Assembly: GCF_024137025.1 (NCBI RefSeq)
Contig: NZ_JAMYJR010000037.1
Span: 100,589 to 164,588, forward strand
Reading direction: 5' to 3'
Source: Paractinoplanes aksuensis
GTDB taxonomy: Bacteria; Actinomycetota; Actinomycetes; Mycobacteriales; Micromonosporaceae
DNA length: 64,000 nucleotides
Part shown: piece by piece, positions 33,125 to 42,183 of the stretch
Numbering within the stretch: the stretch's first letter is position 1
Layout of the letters: every line of letters begins with the position of its first letter
The notes under the pieces: generated by a model
What the model saw: the letters and a program-made list of their open reading frames with translations, nothing else
What the model was told of the DNA's origin: nothing
Databases searched by the model: none
Made by a program: the position numbers and the translations under genes

Positions 33125-34431
33125 CAGTCACGCACCAGCCGCGCGCCGGCGTCGCGCCAGGCGATCACGCCGCCGGCCAGCGAGCGCACCGAGGGGTGGC
33201 CCATCCGGGTCAGCAGCGCGGCGTAGCGGGCCGACTTCTCGCCGACCGGGCAGACCAGCAGCACGGGCTGCCGCCGGCTGAACGGCAGTCCACCGTGGAG
33301 CAGCTCGGCGAACAGCTCGTCCACGATGTTGATCGAGCCGTCGATGTGCAGGGCCTGGAACGCGTACGGGCTGCGCAGGTCGACGACCAGGCCGGGCCAG
33401 CGCTGGGCCTCCTCGACGTCGATCGTCGGCGCGGCCGCCACCTCGGACTCCGTGAGGTCGCGGGGGTCGTTGCGCCGCGGCGGCCGCCCGAACAGGGCCG
33501 GGCGCCGCTCCCGGACGTACGACAGATAGCTCTCCACTCGGTCGCACACGATGAAGACGGCCGTCTTGCGCTCGGTCAGCGTGGCGTCGATCGGCCGCAG
33601 GTGGCGAACCGCGCCGTGGAAAGCGCCACCCCCGGTCGGCCCGGCCGGCGTGCCGCACCGACGGACGAGGGTCAGCAGGCCGTCGATCGCGTCGTCCGAG
33701 GTGATCGTCTCGACGGTGTCGTAGACGCCCGGCTCGAACAGCCCGACCTCGTGCACCTCGTCGATGGTGCGGATGCCCGGGATGAAGTCGCTCTTGGCGG
33801 CGACCAGCCCCACGACCCGGACGTCCGGATCGTGCTGGCGCAGGGCCCGGGCCACCCCGGTCGACGACCCGGCGGTGCCGACGCAGGCGATGAAGAAGTC
33901 GGGCGCCCGTCCGTCCAGGTCCTTGACGATCTCGGGCCCGGTGCCGTGCAGGTGAGCCTCGACGTTGCGCTCGTTGAAGTACTGGTCGGTGTGCACGTAG
34001 CCGCTGCCGTTGCTGGTCAGCGTGCGGTGCATGCGCGAGAGCGGGTCCTCGGTGTCGCTCGGGTCGAGGCATTCGGCCTGGCCCGGCAGCTCGTCGATCT
34101 CGGCCCCGAGCAGCAGCAGCAGGTCTTTGATCTCGGGGACCTTCATACGGTTGGTGACGCTCTTGAAGCGCAGCCCGTGCATCCCGGCGATCATGGCCAG
34201 AGCCTTGGCCGTGTTGCCGCTCGAGAGCTCGACCACCGTGTCGCCCCGCTCGGCCGCCCCGGCGAGCATCGGGCGGGCCATCTGCCAGGCCGCCCGGTCT
34301 TTGAGGGAACCGAACGGGTTGAGCAGCTCCATCTTGGCGTACAGGTCGATGTTGCGCAGGCCGTGCACGACCGGGTCGATGCGGACCAGCGGGGTGTTGC
34401 CGATCGCCTCGGTCATGTCGTCGTATCTCAT
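33124..34431 (-). CDS. Fold-type II PLP enzyme (cysteine synthase/CBS-like) fused to rhodanese
   Basis: 435 residues. The PLP domain (about 1-320) resembles cysteine synthase and cystathionine beta-synthase: Lys44 (NPFGSLKDRAAW) forms the aldimine, and VELSSGNTAKALA (about 67-79) is the substrate/phosphate loop. Residues about 345-435 form a rhodanese domain whose active-site loop begins at Cys394 (CPVGEKS), so it probably carries a persulfide. The ATG (34431) overlaps the upstream stop as ATGA, excluding the much longer open frame that runs upstream. A beta-replacement reaction using a carried sulfur is the natural guess; the product is unknown. SbnA-type diaminopropionate synthases are a related alternative. 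Confidence 0.87.
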   Translation of the reverse strand: MRYDDMTEAIGNTPLVRIDPVVHGLRNIDLYAKMELLNPFGSLKDRAAWQMARPMLAGAAERGDTVVELSSGNTAKALAMIAGMHGLRFKSVTNRMKVPEIKDLLLLLGAEIDELPGQAECLDPSDTEDPLSRMHRTLTSNGSGYVHTDQYFNERNVEAHLHGTGPEIVKDLDGRAPDFFIACVGTAGSSTGVARALRQHDPDVRVVGLVAAKSDFIPGIRTIDEVHEVGLFEPGVYDTVETITSDDAIDGLLTLVRRCGTPAGPTGGGAFHGAVRHLRPIDATLTERKTAVFIVCDRVESYLSYVRERRPALFGRPPRRNDPRDLTESEVAAAPTIDVEEAQRWPGLVVDLRSPYAFQALHIDGSINIVDELFAELLHGGLPFSRRQPVLLVCPVGEKSARYAALLTRMGHPSVRSLAGGVIAWRDAGARLVRD

Positions 34432-35882
34432 GCTGCCTCCGCGCGCTCGGGAACGGGCCAGTACTGCTCGTCGAGGCACCAGCTCCACCGGCCCCCGGCC
34501 CGGAAGAGCGCGACCTTGCGGCCGACCGGCTGGTGCAGGGCCCGGGTGGCGCTGAAGTCCATGAAGTAGCCGGCCGTGTTGACGAAGGCCAGCAGGTCGC
34601 CGGGCCGGGGCCGGACGGGCAGGACGACCTTGCGCCGCGTGATCAGGTCGGCTTCCAGGCACAGGTTGCCCAGGAGGAAGACCTCCGCCGGCCCGGCAAT
34701 GCCGGCGGAGTCCTGCGGGATGACGACCGGATCCATCAGAACCCCGTGTTCCTCGAGGCTCACATCCCGCGAGTTCAATTCCAGCCGGACGAGAGTGTCC
34801 GGCCCGTCCCGCACCTCGAGCACCCGGGCCAGCACCAGGCCGCACTGGTCGAGCAGCGCTCGCCCGGGTTCGATGTCGAGGTCGATCATACTGTCGAGCA
34901 GCAGGGATCCGAGCGGCCGGCGCTGCTCGGGCGCGGTCGCGGCGAGCAGTTGGTCGAGATACCCGGGCCCCGAGACCGGCCGGTAGGCCGGATAGAGCCC
35001 GAGCGATCCGCGCAGCGTGCCCGCCTCGTTGCGCAGCCCGTACCCGTGCCCGTTCCAGGTCAGCGGCGAGCGCCGCCCGAGCACGGCCTGGGCCAGCTCC
35101 GAGGTGTACCGCTCCCACTGCGCGCCGTCGGCCAGGTAGTTCACGCCGAAGCCGCCGCCGATGTCGATCGACCAGGCCGGCACGTCCCGGCGGCGGCCCT
35201 CGTCGAGCGCGGCCAGGCAGCCCTCCAGCGCGATCGCCTTCTCGGCCAGTCCGATCGTGTCCAGGTGGTATGCCACCCCGACGAGTTCGAGCTGGTCGGC
35301 GTGCTTGTCGAGCCGGTCCAGAGCCTCCGTCAGCAGGGTCGCGGGCACCCCGAAGCGGCTGCGCCGGCTGACCAGGTGCACGCCGCGGGAGGCGAACTCG
35401 GACAGGCGCACCATCACCCGTACGCGAGGCAAGCGGCCCGCCGCGACCAGGGCGGCCAGCTCGCTCAGCTCGTCGAGCGAGTCGGCGTTGACGGTGATCC
35501 CGCTGCGCGCGGCCAGCCACAGGAACTCGCGGTTCTTGGGGCCGGTGGCCATGATGCGACCGGGGCCGAAACCGGCGCCGAGCGCGTGCTGCAACTCGCC
35601 CAGCGAGGCGACATCGACGCCGGCGTCGGTGGCGGCCAGGTGACGCAGCAGCGCCGAGGACCGGTTCGCCTTGTGCGCGAAATAGATGTTCCCGCGCAGC
35701 CGGTGCTGCCGATAGACCGCCCGGAACGCCGACACATTGGCGTCGAGCGCTTCCGGCAGAACGATGTTGAGAGGGGAGCCGAGCCCGTCCGTGAGTTGTC
35801 GCAGGAGATCGGGCTCGGCGAGAACCGATTGGGTGATCGATTCCATTCTCGGGGTCAGTTGGAGCGGGTGCGAATCAGGCAC
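34428..35882 (-). CDS. Fold-type III PLP decarboxylase (DAP/ornithine decarboxylase family, perhaps Y4yA type)
   Basis: 484 residues. The alanine-racemase-like barrel carries Lys71 (YFAHKANRSS), the glycine loop IDIGGGFGVNY that grips the PLP phosphate, and EPGRALLDQCG; a beta-domain follows with NTAGYFMDF near the C-terminus. Relatives decarboxylate diaminopimelate, lysine, ornithine or carboxynorspermidine, and some are biosynthetic Y4yA-type enzymes of unknown substrate. The conserved Cys-Glu of the DapDC active site appears altered (LCLEADLI), so the substrate is probably not plain diaminopimelate. The GTG at 35882 has GGGGAG seven bases upstream. First gene of the operon; its stop overlaps the next start (ATGA). 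Confidence 0.85.
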   Translation of the reverse strand: MPDSHPLQLTPRMESITQSVLAEPDLLRQLTDGLGSPLNIVLPEALDANVSAFRAVYRQHRLRGNIYFAHKANRSSALLRHLAATDAGVDVASLGELQHALGAGFGPGRIMATGPKNREFLWLAARSGITVNADSLDELSELAALVAAGRLPRVRVMVRLSEFASRGVHLVSRRSRFGVPATLLTEALDRLDKHADQLELVGVAYHLDTIGLAEKAIALEGCLAALDEGRRRDVPAWSIDIGGGFGVNYLADGAQWERYTSELAQAVLGRRSPLTWNGHGYGLRNEAGTLRGSLGLYPAYRPVSGPGYLDQLLAATAPEQRRPLGSLLLDSMIDLDIEPGRALLDQCGLVLARVLEVRDGPDTLVRLELNSRDVSLEEHGVLMDPVVIPQDSAGIAGPAEVFLLGNLCLEADLITRRKVVLPVRPRPGDLLAFVNTAGYFMDFSATRALHQPVGRKVALFRAGGRWSWCLDEQYWPVPERAEAA

Positions 35883-36079
35883 AGTACGACTCCCCGGATG
35901 GCCGTTTGAGCAGGTCAGTTCGGCAGGGTCGACAAAGCCGGACGGTTCGTTTCCTCAACGTAACCGATGCCCCGGGGCGCCCGCCAGAGGGAATCAATTC
36001 ATTCAACGTCCGGCGCCTTTTCACTGATTCAATTGTGCACATGCGCATTCATTCATGAATGCCGGAAGAGATCGTAGGC

Positions 36080-36108
36080 AGGCCCGCGGCACCAGCTGCC
36101 GCGGGCCT
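36080..36108 (-). terminator. Hairpin terminator after methyltransferase
   Basis: A perfect 12-bp stem, AGGCCCGCGGCA (36080-36091) with 36097-36108, and a 5-nt loop, starting six bases beyond the stop of the minus-strand methyltransferase. Confidence 0.82.
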
Positions 36109-36114
36109 ACCGGC

Positions 36115-36960
36115 TCAGCTGACGCCCGACACGACCAGCATTTCGCAGGGGCCGGTGAAGCCGTCAGCGCCTTCGAACTCGCGGAGCGCGGCCTCGATCT
36201 CGGTCCAGGCCGCGCTCCGTTCCTGTTTCGACAGCCCGGACAGCATCTGGTGCAGGGCGCCGAACGACTCCTGTTCGAACCGGGTGCACTCGGCCGCGCT
36301 GGTCAGCCGGACCGGGGAGGGCACGGTCTCCACCCGTACGTCATGGAAGCCCGCCACCGTGAAGAGCTGCTCGGCCACCCCCGGCGCACCCAGGCTGAAC
36401 GGGCCGGGCTGTCCCGGCGCGGGTGGCGGCAGCTGCGCACGCCGCCGGATGATCCCGACCGGGACCGAGAAGAAGGCGTTGCGGTCGGCAGTGGAATAGA
36501 CGACCGCGGCCAGTCGGCCGCCGGGGCGCAGCGCGGCCCGCATGCCGGCCAGCGCCGCCCGCTGGTCCGGGAAGTAGATGAGCCCGACCCGGGAGATCAC
36601 CGCGTCGAACTCACCGGCCGGCACGGCCAGATCCTCGCCGTCCAGTTCGCGGGTCCGCACGTTGTCCAGGCCGGCCGCGGCCGCTTCCGAGGCCGCGTAG
36701 CGCAGCACGGCGGGCGAGATGTCGGTGGCCAGCACCGAGCCCGACGGGCCGGTGCGGCGGGCCGCGGCCAGGCTCTGCCCGCCCGTCCCGGCCGCGACGT
36801 CGAGCACCCGGCTTCCGGTGGTGATCCCGGCCACGTCGAGCATCCGCTCGGTCGACGGGCCGAGCCAGGCCTCGATGAACGCACCCCACCGGTGCCAGGC
36901 CTCGGCGGCCTCCTCCCACTGGTCGCGCGTGGTCGTCTTGTACTGCTGCGGGTCGAACAT
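36115..36960 (-). CDS. UbiE/COQ5-like SAM-dependent methyltransferase
   Basis: 281 residues. Motif I is VLDVAAGTGGQSLAAARR, followed by VLATDISPAVLRYA, then the motif IV/V strand FDAVISRVGLIYFPDQRAAL and ALRPGGRLAAVVYS. The C-terminal lid (about 170-281) is helical and probably selects the substrate, as in quinone and small-molecule C/O-methyltransferases. The ATG at 36960 follows GGGGGAGG. It is divergent from the large AAA regulator with a 100-bp shared control region that contains a palindrome, so the regulator may control it. Confidence 0.87.
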   Translation of the reverse strand: MFDPQQYKTTTRDQWEEAAEAWHRWGAFIEAWLGPSTERMLDVAGITTGSRVLDVAAGTGGQSLAAARRTGPSGSVLATDISPAVLRYAASEAAAAGLDNVRTRELDGEDLAVPAGEFDAVISRVGLIYFPDQRAALAGMRAALRPGGRLAAVVYSTADRNAFFSVPVGIIRRRAQLPPPAPGQPGPFSLGAPGVAEQLFTVAGFHDVRVETVPSPVRLTSAAECTRFEQESFGALHQMLSGLSKQERSAAWTEIEAALREFEGADGFTGPCEMLVVSGVS

Positions 36961-37016
36961 GGTTCCTCCCCCTCGAGTGTTCTCACCCTCTATGCGCCAG
37001 ATCCGGTCGGACATCC

Positions 37017-37033
37017 GCCAGAATCCGTCTGGC
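37017..37033. promoter_or_regulatory. Palindromic operator candidate in divergent region
   Basis: GCCAGA-ATCCG-TCTGGC, a perfect 6-bp inverted repeat with a 5-nt spacer, between the methyltransferase start (36960) and the AAA regulator start (37061). A dimeric regulator could bind here. Confidence 0.4.
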
Positions 37034-37060
37034 ACTTCCGCGAGCGGACAGAATGCGCTG

Positions 37061-39964
37061 GTGACGCCATTCGTCGGCCGGCATTCCGCGCTGGCTCGGA
37101 TGCTCGCCGCCCGGCCGGCCGGTTCCGATCCCCGGCGGGCGGGCCTGGTGCTGGTCAGCGGCGAGGCCGGGATCGGCAAGACGGCTCTGCTCGGCCGGTT
37201 CGCGGTGGAGTGCGACCAGGTGCTCTGGGGTGCGTGCTGGGACGACGCCCGGGCGCCGGCCTGGTGGCCGTGGACGCAGGCCCTGCGCGCCCTGCCTCCG
37301 GACCCGCGGCTGGCCGCGATCGTCGGTGGTCCCGCGCCGGACGCCGACGACGGCGCCCGGGCCCGGGTGTTCCAGGCGGTCAGCGACGGGCTCGAGCGGA
37401 TCGCGCCCGCGGTGGTCGTGCTCGACGACCTGCAGTGGGCCGACGAGACGTCGGTGAGCCTGCTCAAATTCCTGGCCCGTCAGCCCCGCACCGGGTCGTT
37501 GCTGCTGGTCGCGGCGTACCGGCCAAACGAGCTGGGCCCCGGGGTGCTGACCGGCCTGGTCGAGTCGGCCGAGTCGATCACGCTCGGCGGGCTCGACGCG
37601 GCCGAGACCGGTGAGCTGGTGCGGGCTCTCGCGGGTGACGAGGCGGCTCAGCAGTGGGCGCCGGCCGTGCACACCCGCAGCGCCGGGCATCCGTTCTTCG
37701 CTCGCGAGTTGTGCCGCCTGATGGAGTCCGGTGGCGGCGCCGGCGACGTACCGGTGGCCGTCCGCGAGGTGATCGGCCGGCGCTTGGCCCGGCTGTCCGC
37801 GGCCTGCCGCGAGTTGCTCGACGCGGCGGCCGTGGCCGGGCCGGTGCTGCAGCCGGACGTGCTGACCGACGTCTGTGCACAGTCGATCGACGCGATCGAC
37901 GTGGCGCTGGTCGCGGGCGTACTCACCGGGAGCGCCGACGGGCCGATCCGGTTCGCGCACGACCTGTTCCGCGAGACGATCTACGCCGCCCTGCCCGCCC
38001 GGCACCGCACCGAGCTGCACGAACGGATCGGTTCAGCCCTGCTGCGCCGGTCCGGACGGGGTGCACCAGTGGTCCCGGCCGAAGTGGCCCGGCACTTCGC
38101 CGCCGCGGCGCCCGTCCGCGGCGCCGGGCCGGCGGTGATCTGGGCCCATGCGGCCGCCGAGGCCGACGCCGGCCGGTACGCCTTCGCCGAGGCGGCGGAC
38201 CATCTGCGCCGGGCCCGCACCGCGGTGGCCGACGCGGGCGCCCACGTGTCCGACCCCGACCTGGTGCGGCTACTAACCGTCGAGGCCGGCCTGCGGCTGC
38301 GGGCCGGTGACGCGGCGACGGCCCGGGCCCGGCTCGACGAGGCCTGGCGCCCGGCCGGCGCCGACCCGGAGCTGCTCGCCCTGGTCGCGCTGGGACTCGA
38401 CAGCGCCGGCGCCCGCTTCGCCATGCCTCGGACCGAACTGATCACCGCGCTCGAGACCGCCCGGCACGCCCTCGACGGCCTCGGCACGCCGGCCGAGGCC
38501 CAGGTCACGGCCGCGCTGGCCCGCCAGTTGCAGCACTCGGTGCCGGCCGACCGGCCCCGCGCCGCCCCGTACGCGGAACGGGCGGTCGCCATCGCCCGCA
38601 CCCTCGACGACCCGGTCACCCTGGCCAGCTGCCTGCTGGCCCGGCACGACATCCTGTGGACGCCGGGAACGGGGGCCGAGCGGGTGGTCATCGCCACCGA
38701 GATCATCGGAGCGGCCCGGGCCGCGGGTGACCCCGAGCGGCAGGCCCAGGGCTTCCTGCTGACGGCCAACGCCTACCTCGAGAGCGGTTCGGCGGCTTTC
38801 CGGGCCGCGTTCGACGAGTTCGCCTTTCTGACCGAGCGCCTGCGTCAGCCCCGGCACGACTATCTGCTGCGCACCCGGCAGGCCGCGCTCGCCCTGCTCG
38901 ACGGCGCCCTGGAGACCGGCGAGCGGCTGATCGAGGAGGCGGCGGCGCTGGGGGAGGAGGTGGGCGACAGCGACACCGGCAACGTCCGGATGTCGCAGCG
39001 GCTCGAGGTGGTGCGGGCTCGCGGCAACCCCGACGAACTCCGGCGTACCGCGGCCGAGGCGGTGCGATGGTGGGTCGGGGCCCCGGCCCACGCGCACGCG
39101 GTGGCGGCCGGGTTCCTCGCGCGGGCCGGAGATCCGACCGCGGCCCGGCGCGAGGTCGAAACCGTACGGGCCCTGCCGGACTGGCGGGCCGACCGGTCGT
39201 ACCTGTGGTCGATCTTCGCCGGTGAGCTGACGGCGGCCGCCATCGCGCTGGAGGATCGTGAACTCTGCCAGCTGTTGCTGGCTGACCTGGAACCGCTCGC
39301 GGACACATGCGCGGTGAACGGGGCACTGGTTTGTTTCATGGGTGCGCACGCTCATCGGGTCGGGCTGTTGCGGGCGGCGCTGGGCGACTCGGCCGGGGCG
39401 GTCGAGTCGCTGCGGGGCGCCCTGGCTGTTCATGAGCGGCTCGGCGCGCGGCTGTGGGCCGACGAGACGCGGCGCGCGCTGGCCACGCTGACGCCCGGCG
39501 CCGAGGCGACTATCTGCCGGTCGGGCGAGATGTGGCAGGTCAGCTATCGCGGGCGGGCGGCCTACCTGCGCGACTGCAAGGGCCTGCACGACCTGTCGAC
39601 GCTCCTGGCCCGGCCCGGGGCCGACGTGGCCGCCCTCGATCTGGCCTCCGGAGGCGGGCCGGTGGTGCTCGACCGCGTCGCCGACGAGCCGGTGCTGGAC
39701 GCCACCGCGCTGCGCGCCTACCGTCGCCGGCTGGCCGATGTGGAAGGTGCCGAGCGGGAACGGCTGCGCGACGAGGTGCGTCGCGCGACCCGTCCGGGCG
39801 GGGCGGCCCGGCCGTTGAGCCCGGGCAACGCGGAGCGGGCTCGCAAGGCTGTCAGTGCCCGCATCCGGGACGCGATCAGGCGCATCGAAGCGGTGCATCC
39901 GGAACTGGGCCGGCACCTGGACCGCACGGTCCGCACCGGCCATCTTTGCTGTTATGCCGGGTGA
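37061..39964 (+). CDS. Large AAA-type (MalT/LuxR-like) signal-transduction regulator
   Basis: 967 residues. An NTPase module (about 1-270) has Walker A GEAGIGKT (34-41) and Walker B VVVLDDLQWAD; a long helical/TPR-like sensor region follows (about 400-830). The last 120 residues (MWQVSYRGRAAYLRDCKGLHDLSTLL...ARIRDAIRRIEAVHPELGRHL) are a conserved C-terminal module that replaces the usual LuxR helix-turn-helix in one group of actinobacterial regulators. The GTG at 37061 starts at the canonical TPFVGR; an ATG at 36992 would place the palindrome inside the gene. Divergent from the methyltransferase. Confidence 0.85.
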   Translation: MTPFVGRHSALARMLAARPAGSDPRRAGLVLVSGEAGIGKTALLGRFAVECDQVLWGACWDDARAPAWWPWTQALRALPPDPRLAAIVGGPAPDADDGARARVFQAVSDGLERIAPAVVVLDDLQWADETSVSLLKFLARQPRTGSLLLVAAYRPNELGPGVLTGLVESAESITLGGLDAAETGELVRALAGDEAAQQWAPAVHTRSAGHPFFARELCRLMESGGGAGDVPVAVREVIGRRLARLSAACRELLDAAAVAGPVLQPDVLTDVCAQSIDAIDVALVAGVLTGSADGPIRFAHDLFRETIYAALPARHRTELHERIGSALLRRSGRGAPVVPAEVARHFAAAAPVRGAGPAVIWAHAAAEADAGRYAFAEAADHLRRARTAVADAGAHVSDPDLVRLLTVEAGLRLRAGDAATARARLDEAWRPAGADPELLALVALGLDSAGARFAMPRTELITALETARHALDGLGTPAEAQVTAALARQLQHSVPADRPRAAPYAERAVAIARTLDDPVTLASCLLARHDILWTPGTGAERVVIATEIIGAARAAGDPERQAQGFLLTANAYLESGSAAFRAAFDEFAFLTERLRQPRHDYLLRTRQAALALLDGALETGERLIEEAAALGEEVGDSDTGNVRMSQRLEVVRARGNPDELRRTAAEAVRWWVGAPAHAHAVAAGFLARAGDPTAARREVETVRALPDWRADRSYLWSIFAGELTAAAIALEDRELCQLLLADLEPLADTCAVNGALVCFMGAHAHRVGLLRAALGDSAGAVESLRGALAVHERLGARLWADETRRALATLTPGAEATICRSGEMWQVSYRGRAAYLRDCKGLHDLSTLLARPGADVAALDLASGGGPVVLDRVADEPVLDATALRAYRRRLADVEGAERERLRDEVRRATRPGGAARPLSPGNAERARKAVSARIRDAIRRIEAVHPELGRHLDRTVRTGHLCCYAG

Positions 39965-39988
39965 GCCACCGATCGCGGTGGCTCACCC
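39959..39988. terminator. Bidirectional terminator overlapping a stop codon
   Basis: A perfect 13-bp stem, GGGTGAGCCACCG (39959-39971) with 39976-39988, and a 4-nt loop. The regulator gene's TGA is inside the left arm; the convergent PhoX gene ends eight bases to the right. Confidence 0.82.
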
Positions 39989-39996
39989 GGGGTGAA

Positions 39997-42075
39997 TCAG
40001 CTGCCGATCGGGCCGCCGTCGAGGCGCCACGAGACGACCACGGACGGCTTGGCGTAGTCGCCGTCGGGCCAGGTCGAGACGGGCTTCTCGACCGTGGCGC
40101 CGGTGATCTCGCCCGGGTGCTGCACGGCCACGAAGACCGAGCGGTCGTCGCCGGTGATGAACGGGCCGCAGGTCTCGGCGCCGCGCGGCACCGTGAGGAA
40201 CTGCCGCAGGTGGCCGCGCTCGGAGCCTTCGATCGGGGTCGCGAACAGGCCGTCGTTGGTGCCCAGGGCGTTGCCGTCGGTCGAGATCCAGAGGTTCCCG
40301 GCGCTGTCGAAGGCGACGTTGTCGGGGCACGAGATCGGTGAGACGGCCGTCTTGTCGTACCCGCCGAAGTAGGTGTCGGCGGCGGCCGGGTCACCGCACA
40401 CGATCGGCAGCGTCCAGGTGAAGGACTCGCCGGTGTGGTCACCCTTGTTCTCGGTGATCTCGAAGATGTGGCCGTGCTTGTTGGCGCTGCGCGGGTTGGC
40501 CTCGTCCACGCCCGGGTTGGTGCCGACGGCCCGGTTCGTGTTGTTGGTCATCGCCGCGTAGATCTTGCCGGTGCGCAGGCTGGGCTGAACGTCCTCGGGC
40601 CGGTCCATCTTGGTCGCGAGCACCTTGTCGCCGGCCAGCCGGGTGTAGGTGAGGATGTCGGCCACGGTCATGCCGGGGACGAACGACTTGTTCCCCGACA
40701 CCAGCTTGATCCACTTGCCGGTGCCGTCGAAGGCCCCGTCGGACGGGAGCTTGCCGGTGCCGTCGATCTCGGCCGCCGGGCTGTCCCCGGTCACCTGGGC
40801 CACGTACAGCGTGCCCGACTCGAGCAGGGTCAGGTTGTGCTTGCGGTCGCCGGGGCGGTACTTCTTCTCCGACACGAACTTGTAGAGGTAGTCGAAGCGC
40901 TCGTCGTCACCCATGTACGCCACGACGTGCCCGCTCTTGGCCACGATGACGTTGGCGCCCTCGTGCTTGAAGCGGCCCATCGCGGTGTGCTTGCGCGGCG
41001 GGGCGTCCGGGTCGAACGGGTCGACCTCGACGATCCAGCCGAAGCGGTTGGCCTCGTTGGGGTGCTTGGCCAGGTCGAACCGCTCCTGCGCGCGCTCCCA
41101 CTTGCGCGAGTCGCTCGGGTAGCGCGCGGTGGTGGTGATGCCGTAGCGGTTGAGTTTCGGCTTGTCAGCCTCCGTCACACCGTCGCCGCCGACGAAGTAC
41201 TGGTTGAAGTTCTCCTCGCCGGAGAGCACGGTGCCCCACGGGGTGACGCCACCGGCGCAGTTGTTCAGCGTGCCGATGACCCACTGACCCTTGGGGTCGG
41301 CCTTGGTCTTCACGGCGGGCGTGCCGGCCACCGGGCCGGTCAGCTTGAACACCGTCTCGAGGGCGGTGATCCGCTTGTTGTAGGGCAGACGGCGCGACTC
41401 GACCGGCTTCCACTGGCCGGTCCGGCCGACCCGCTCGATCTCGACCACGGACATGCCGTGCGCCGCCATGGCGATCTTGATCTGTTCCACCGAGAGCGCG
41501 TCCAGGCTGGTGAAGCCCGGGAACATCAGGTTCTCGTTGGTGTACTCGTGGTTGACCACGAGCAGCGCCCGGTCGTTCGAGTTGCCGAACGGCAGCACCC
41601 CGACGAAGTCGTTGTTGTAACCGAACTGCTGCGACTGGCGCTTGGCCGTCTGCCGGCCCAGGTCGAACTCGGGGGCGCCGGCCACCACCGGGTCGCCCCA
41701 GCGGATCACGACGGCCGAGTCGTAGCCGTTGGGCACGACCAGGTTGTCGAGCGTGTTGGGCGGGATCGCCTTGAAGCTGATCTTGCCGGCCTTCCCGGGC
41801 TTCGGGGCCGGGCCCGCGGCGACCGGGGCCGGTGCGGCGGTTGCCGGGACCGCCGCGCCGACCGTGGCGCCACTCACTCCGAGGACGAGCGCACCGGCGG
41901 CGCCGGCCCGCATCACACCGCGCCGGCTCATCGACGCGTTGACAACATCACCGAGGTACGGGTTGTCCGACGTGTTGGGCGCCGGGTGGTCGCACGCGTT
42001 GCCGCAGCGGTACATGCAGGTCATGGCGTCCCGCGAGCCACCACTGTGGCCCAGCAGGGGTAAAAGTCGACGCAT
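39997..42075 (-). CDS. PhoX-family alkaline phosphatase (first of a tandem pair)
   Basis: 692 residues. Exported metallophosphatase of the PhoX (DUF839) family, which uses iron and calcium and releases phosphate from organic esters. After a Cys-containing N-terminal stretch (MTCMYRCGNACDHP) comes a twin-arginine-type leader (SMSRRGVMRAGAAGALVLG), then the beta-propeller catalytic domain with NHEYTNE, NNCAGGVTPWGTVLSGEENF and DRPEDVQPS. The ATG at 42075 is chosen for AGGAG just upstream; an open frame extends further up without one. Closely similar to the next gene throughout, so the pair arose by duplication. A PHO-box-like repeat lies 85-102 bp upstream. Confidence 0.93.
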   Translation of the reverse strand: MRRLLPLLGHSGGSRDAMTCMYRCGNACDHPAPNTSDNPYLGDVVNASMSRRGVMRAGAAGALVLGVSGATVGAAVPATAAPAPVAAGPAPKPGKAGKISFKAIPPNTLDNLVVPNGYDSAVVIRWGDPVVAGAPEFDLGRQTAKRQSQQFGYNNDFVGVLPFGNSNDRALLVVNHEYTNENLMFPGFTSLDALSVEQIKIAMAAHGMSVVEIERVGRTGQWKPVESRRLPYNKRITALETVFKLTGPVAGTPAVKTKADPKGQWVIGTLNNCAGGVTPWGTVLSGEENFNQYFVGGDGVTEADKPKLNRYGITTTARYPSDSRKWERAQERFDLAKHPNEANRFGWIVEVDPFDPDAPPRKHTAMGRFKHEGANVIVAKSGHVVAYMGDDERFDYLYKFVSEKKYRPGDRKHNLTLLESGTLYVAQVTGDSPAAEIDGTGKLPSDGAFDGTGKWIKLVSGNKSFVPGMTVADILTYTRLAGDKVLATKMDRPEDVQPSLRTGKIYAAMTNNTNRAVGTNPGVDEANPRSANKHGHIFEITENKGDHTGESFTWTLPIVCGDPAAADTYFGGYDKTAVSPISCPDNVAFDSAGNLWISTDGNALGTNDGLFATPIEGSERGHLRQFLTVPRGAETCGPFITGDDRSVFVAVQHPGEITGATVEKPVSTWPDGDYAKPSVVVSWRLDGGPIGS

Positions 42076-42159
42076 CGGCTCTCCTAGATCGTCCAGGCCG
42101 CACACGAGGTGGGCTGCCCGAACGCTAGGAGAGCCGGCCGCCACGATCCACCGGCTGCC

Positions 42160-42177
42160 GGTGAACGGCGAGTAAAC
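42160..42177 (-). promoter_or_regulatory. PHO box upstream of first PhoX gene
   Basis: On the minus strand GTTTACT-CGCC-GTTCACC: two 7-mers with the 11-bp periodicity of PhoP sites, the second a perfect GTTCACC. Positioned 85-102 bp before the PhoX start. Confidence 0.72.
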
Positions 42178-42183
42178 CTCTCT

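Noticed and set aside
34432..35520. Upstream extension of the rhodanese-fused PLP enzyme's frame
   Set aside because: It is Arg/Gly-rich with no homology and overlaps the decarboxylase gene; the ATG at 34431 with an ATGA overlap is the natural start.
36953..36965. SOS (LexA) box, TCGAAC followed by GTTC, at the methyltransferase start
   Set aside because: The spacer is three instead of four bases and the second half-site is incomplete; it overlaps the start codon.
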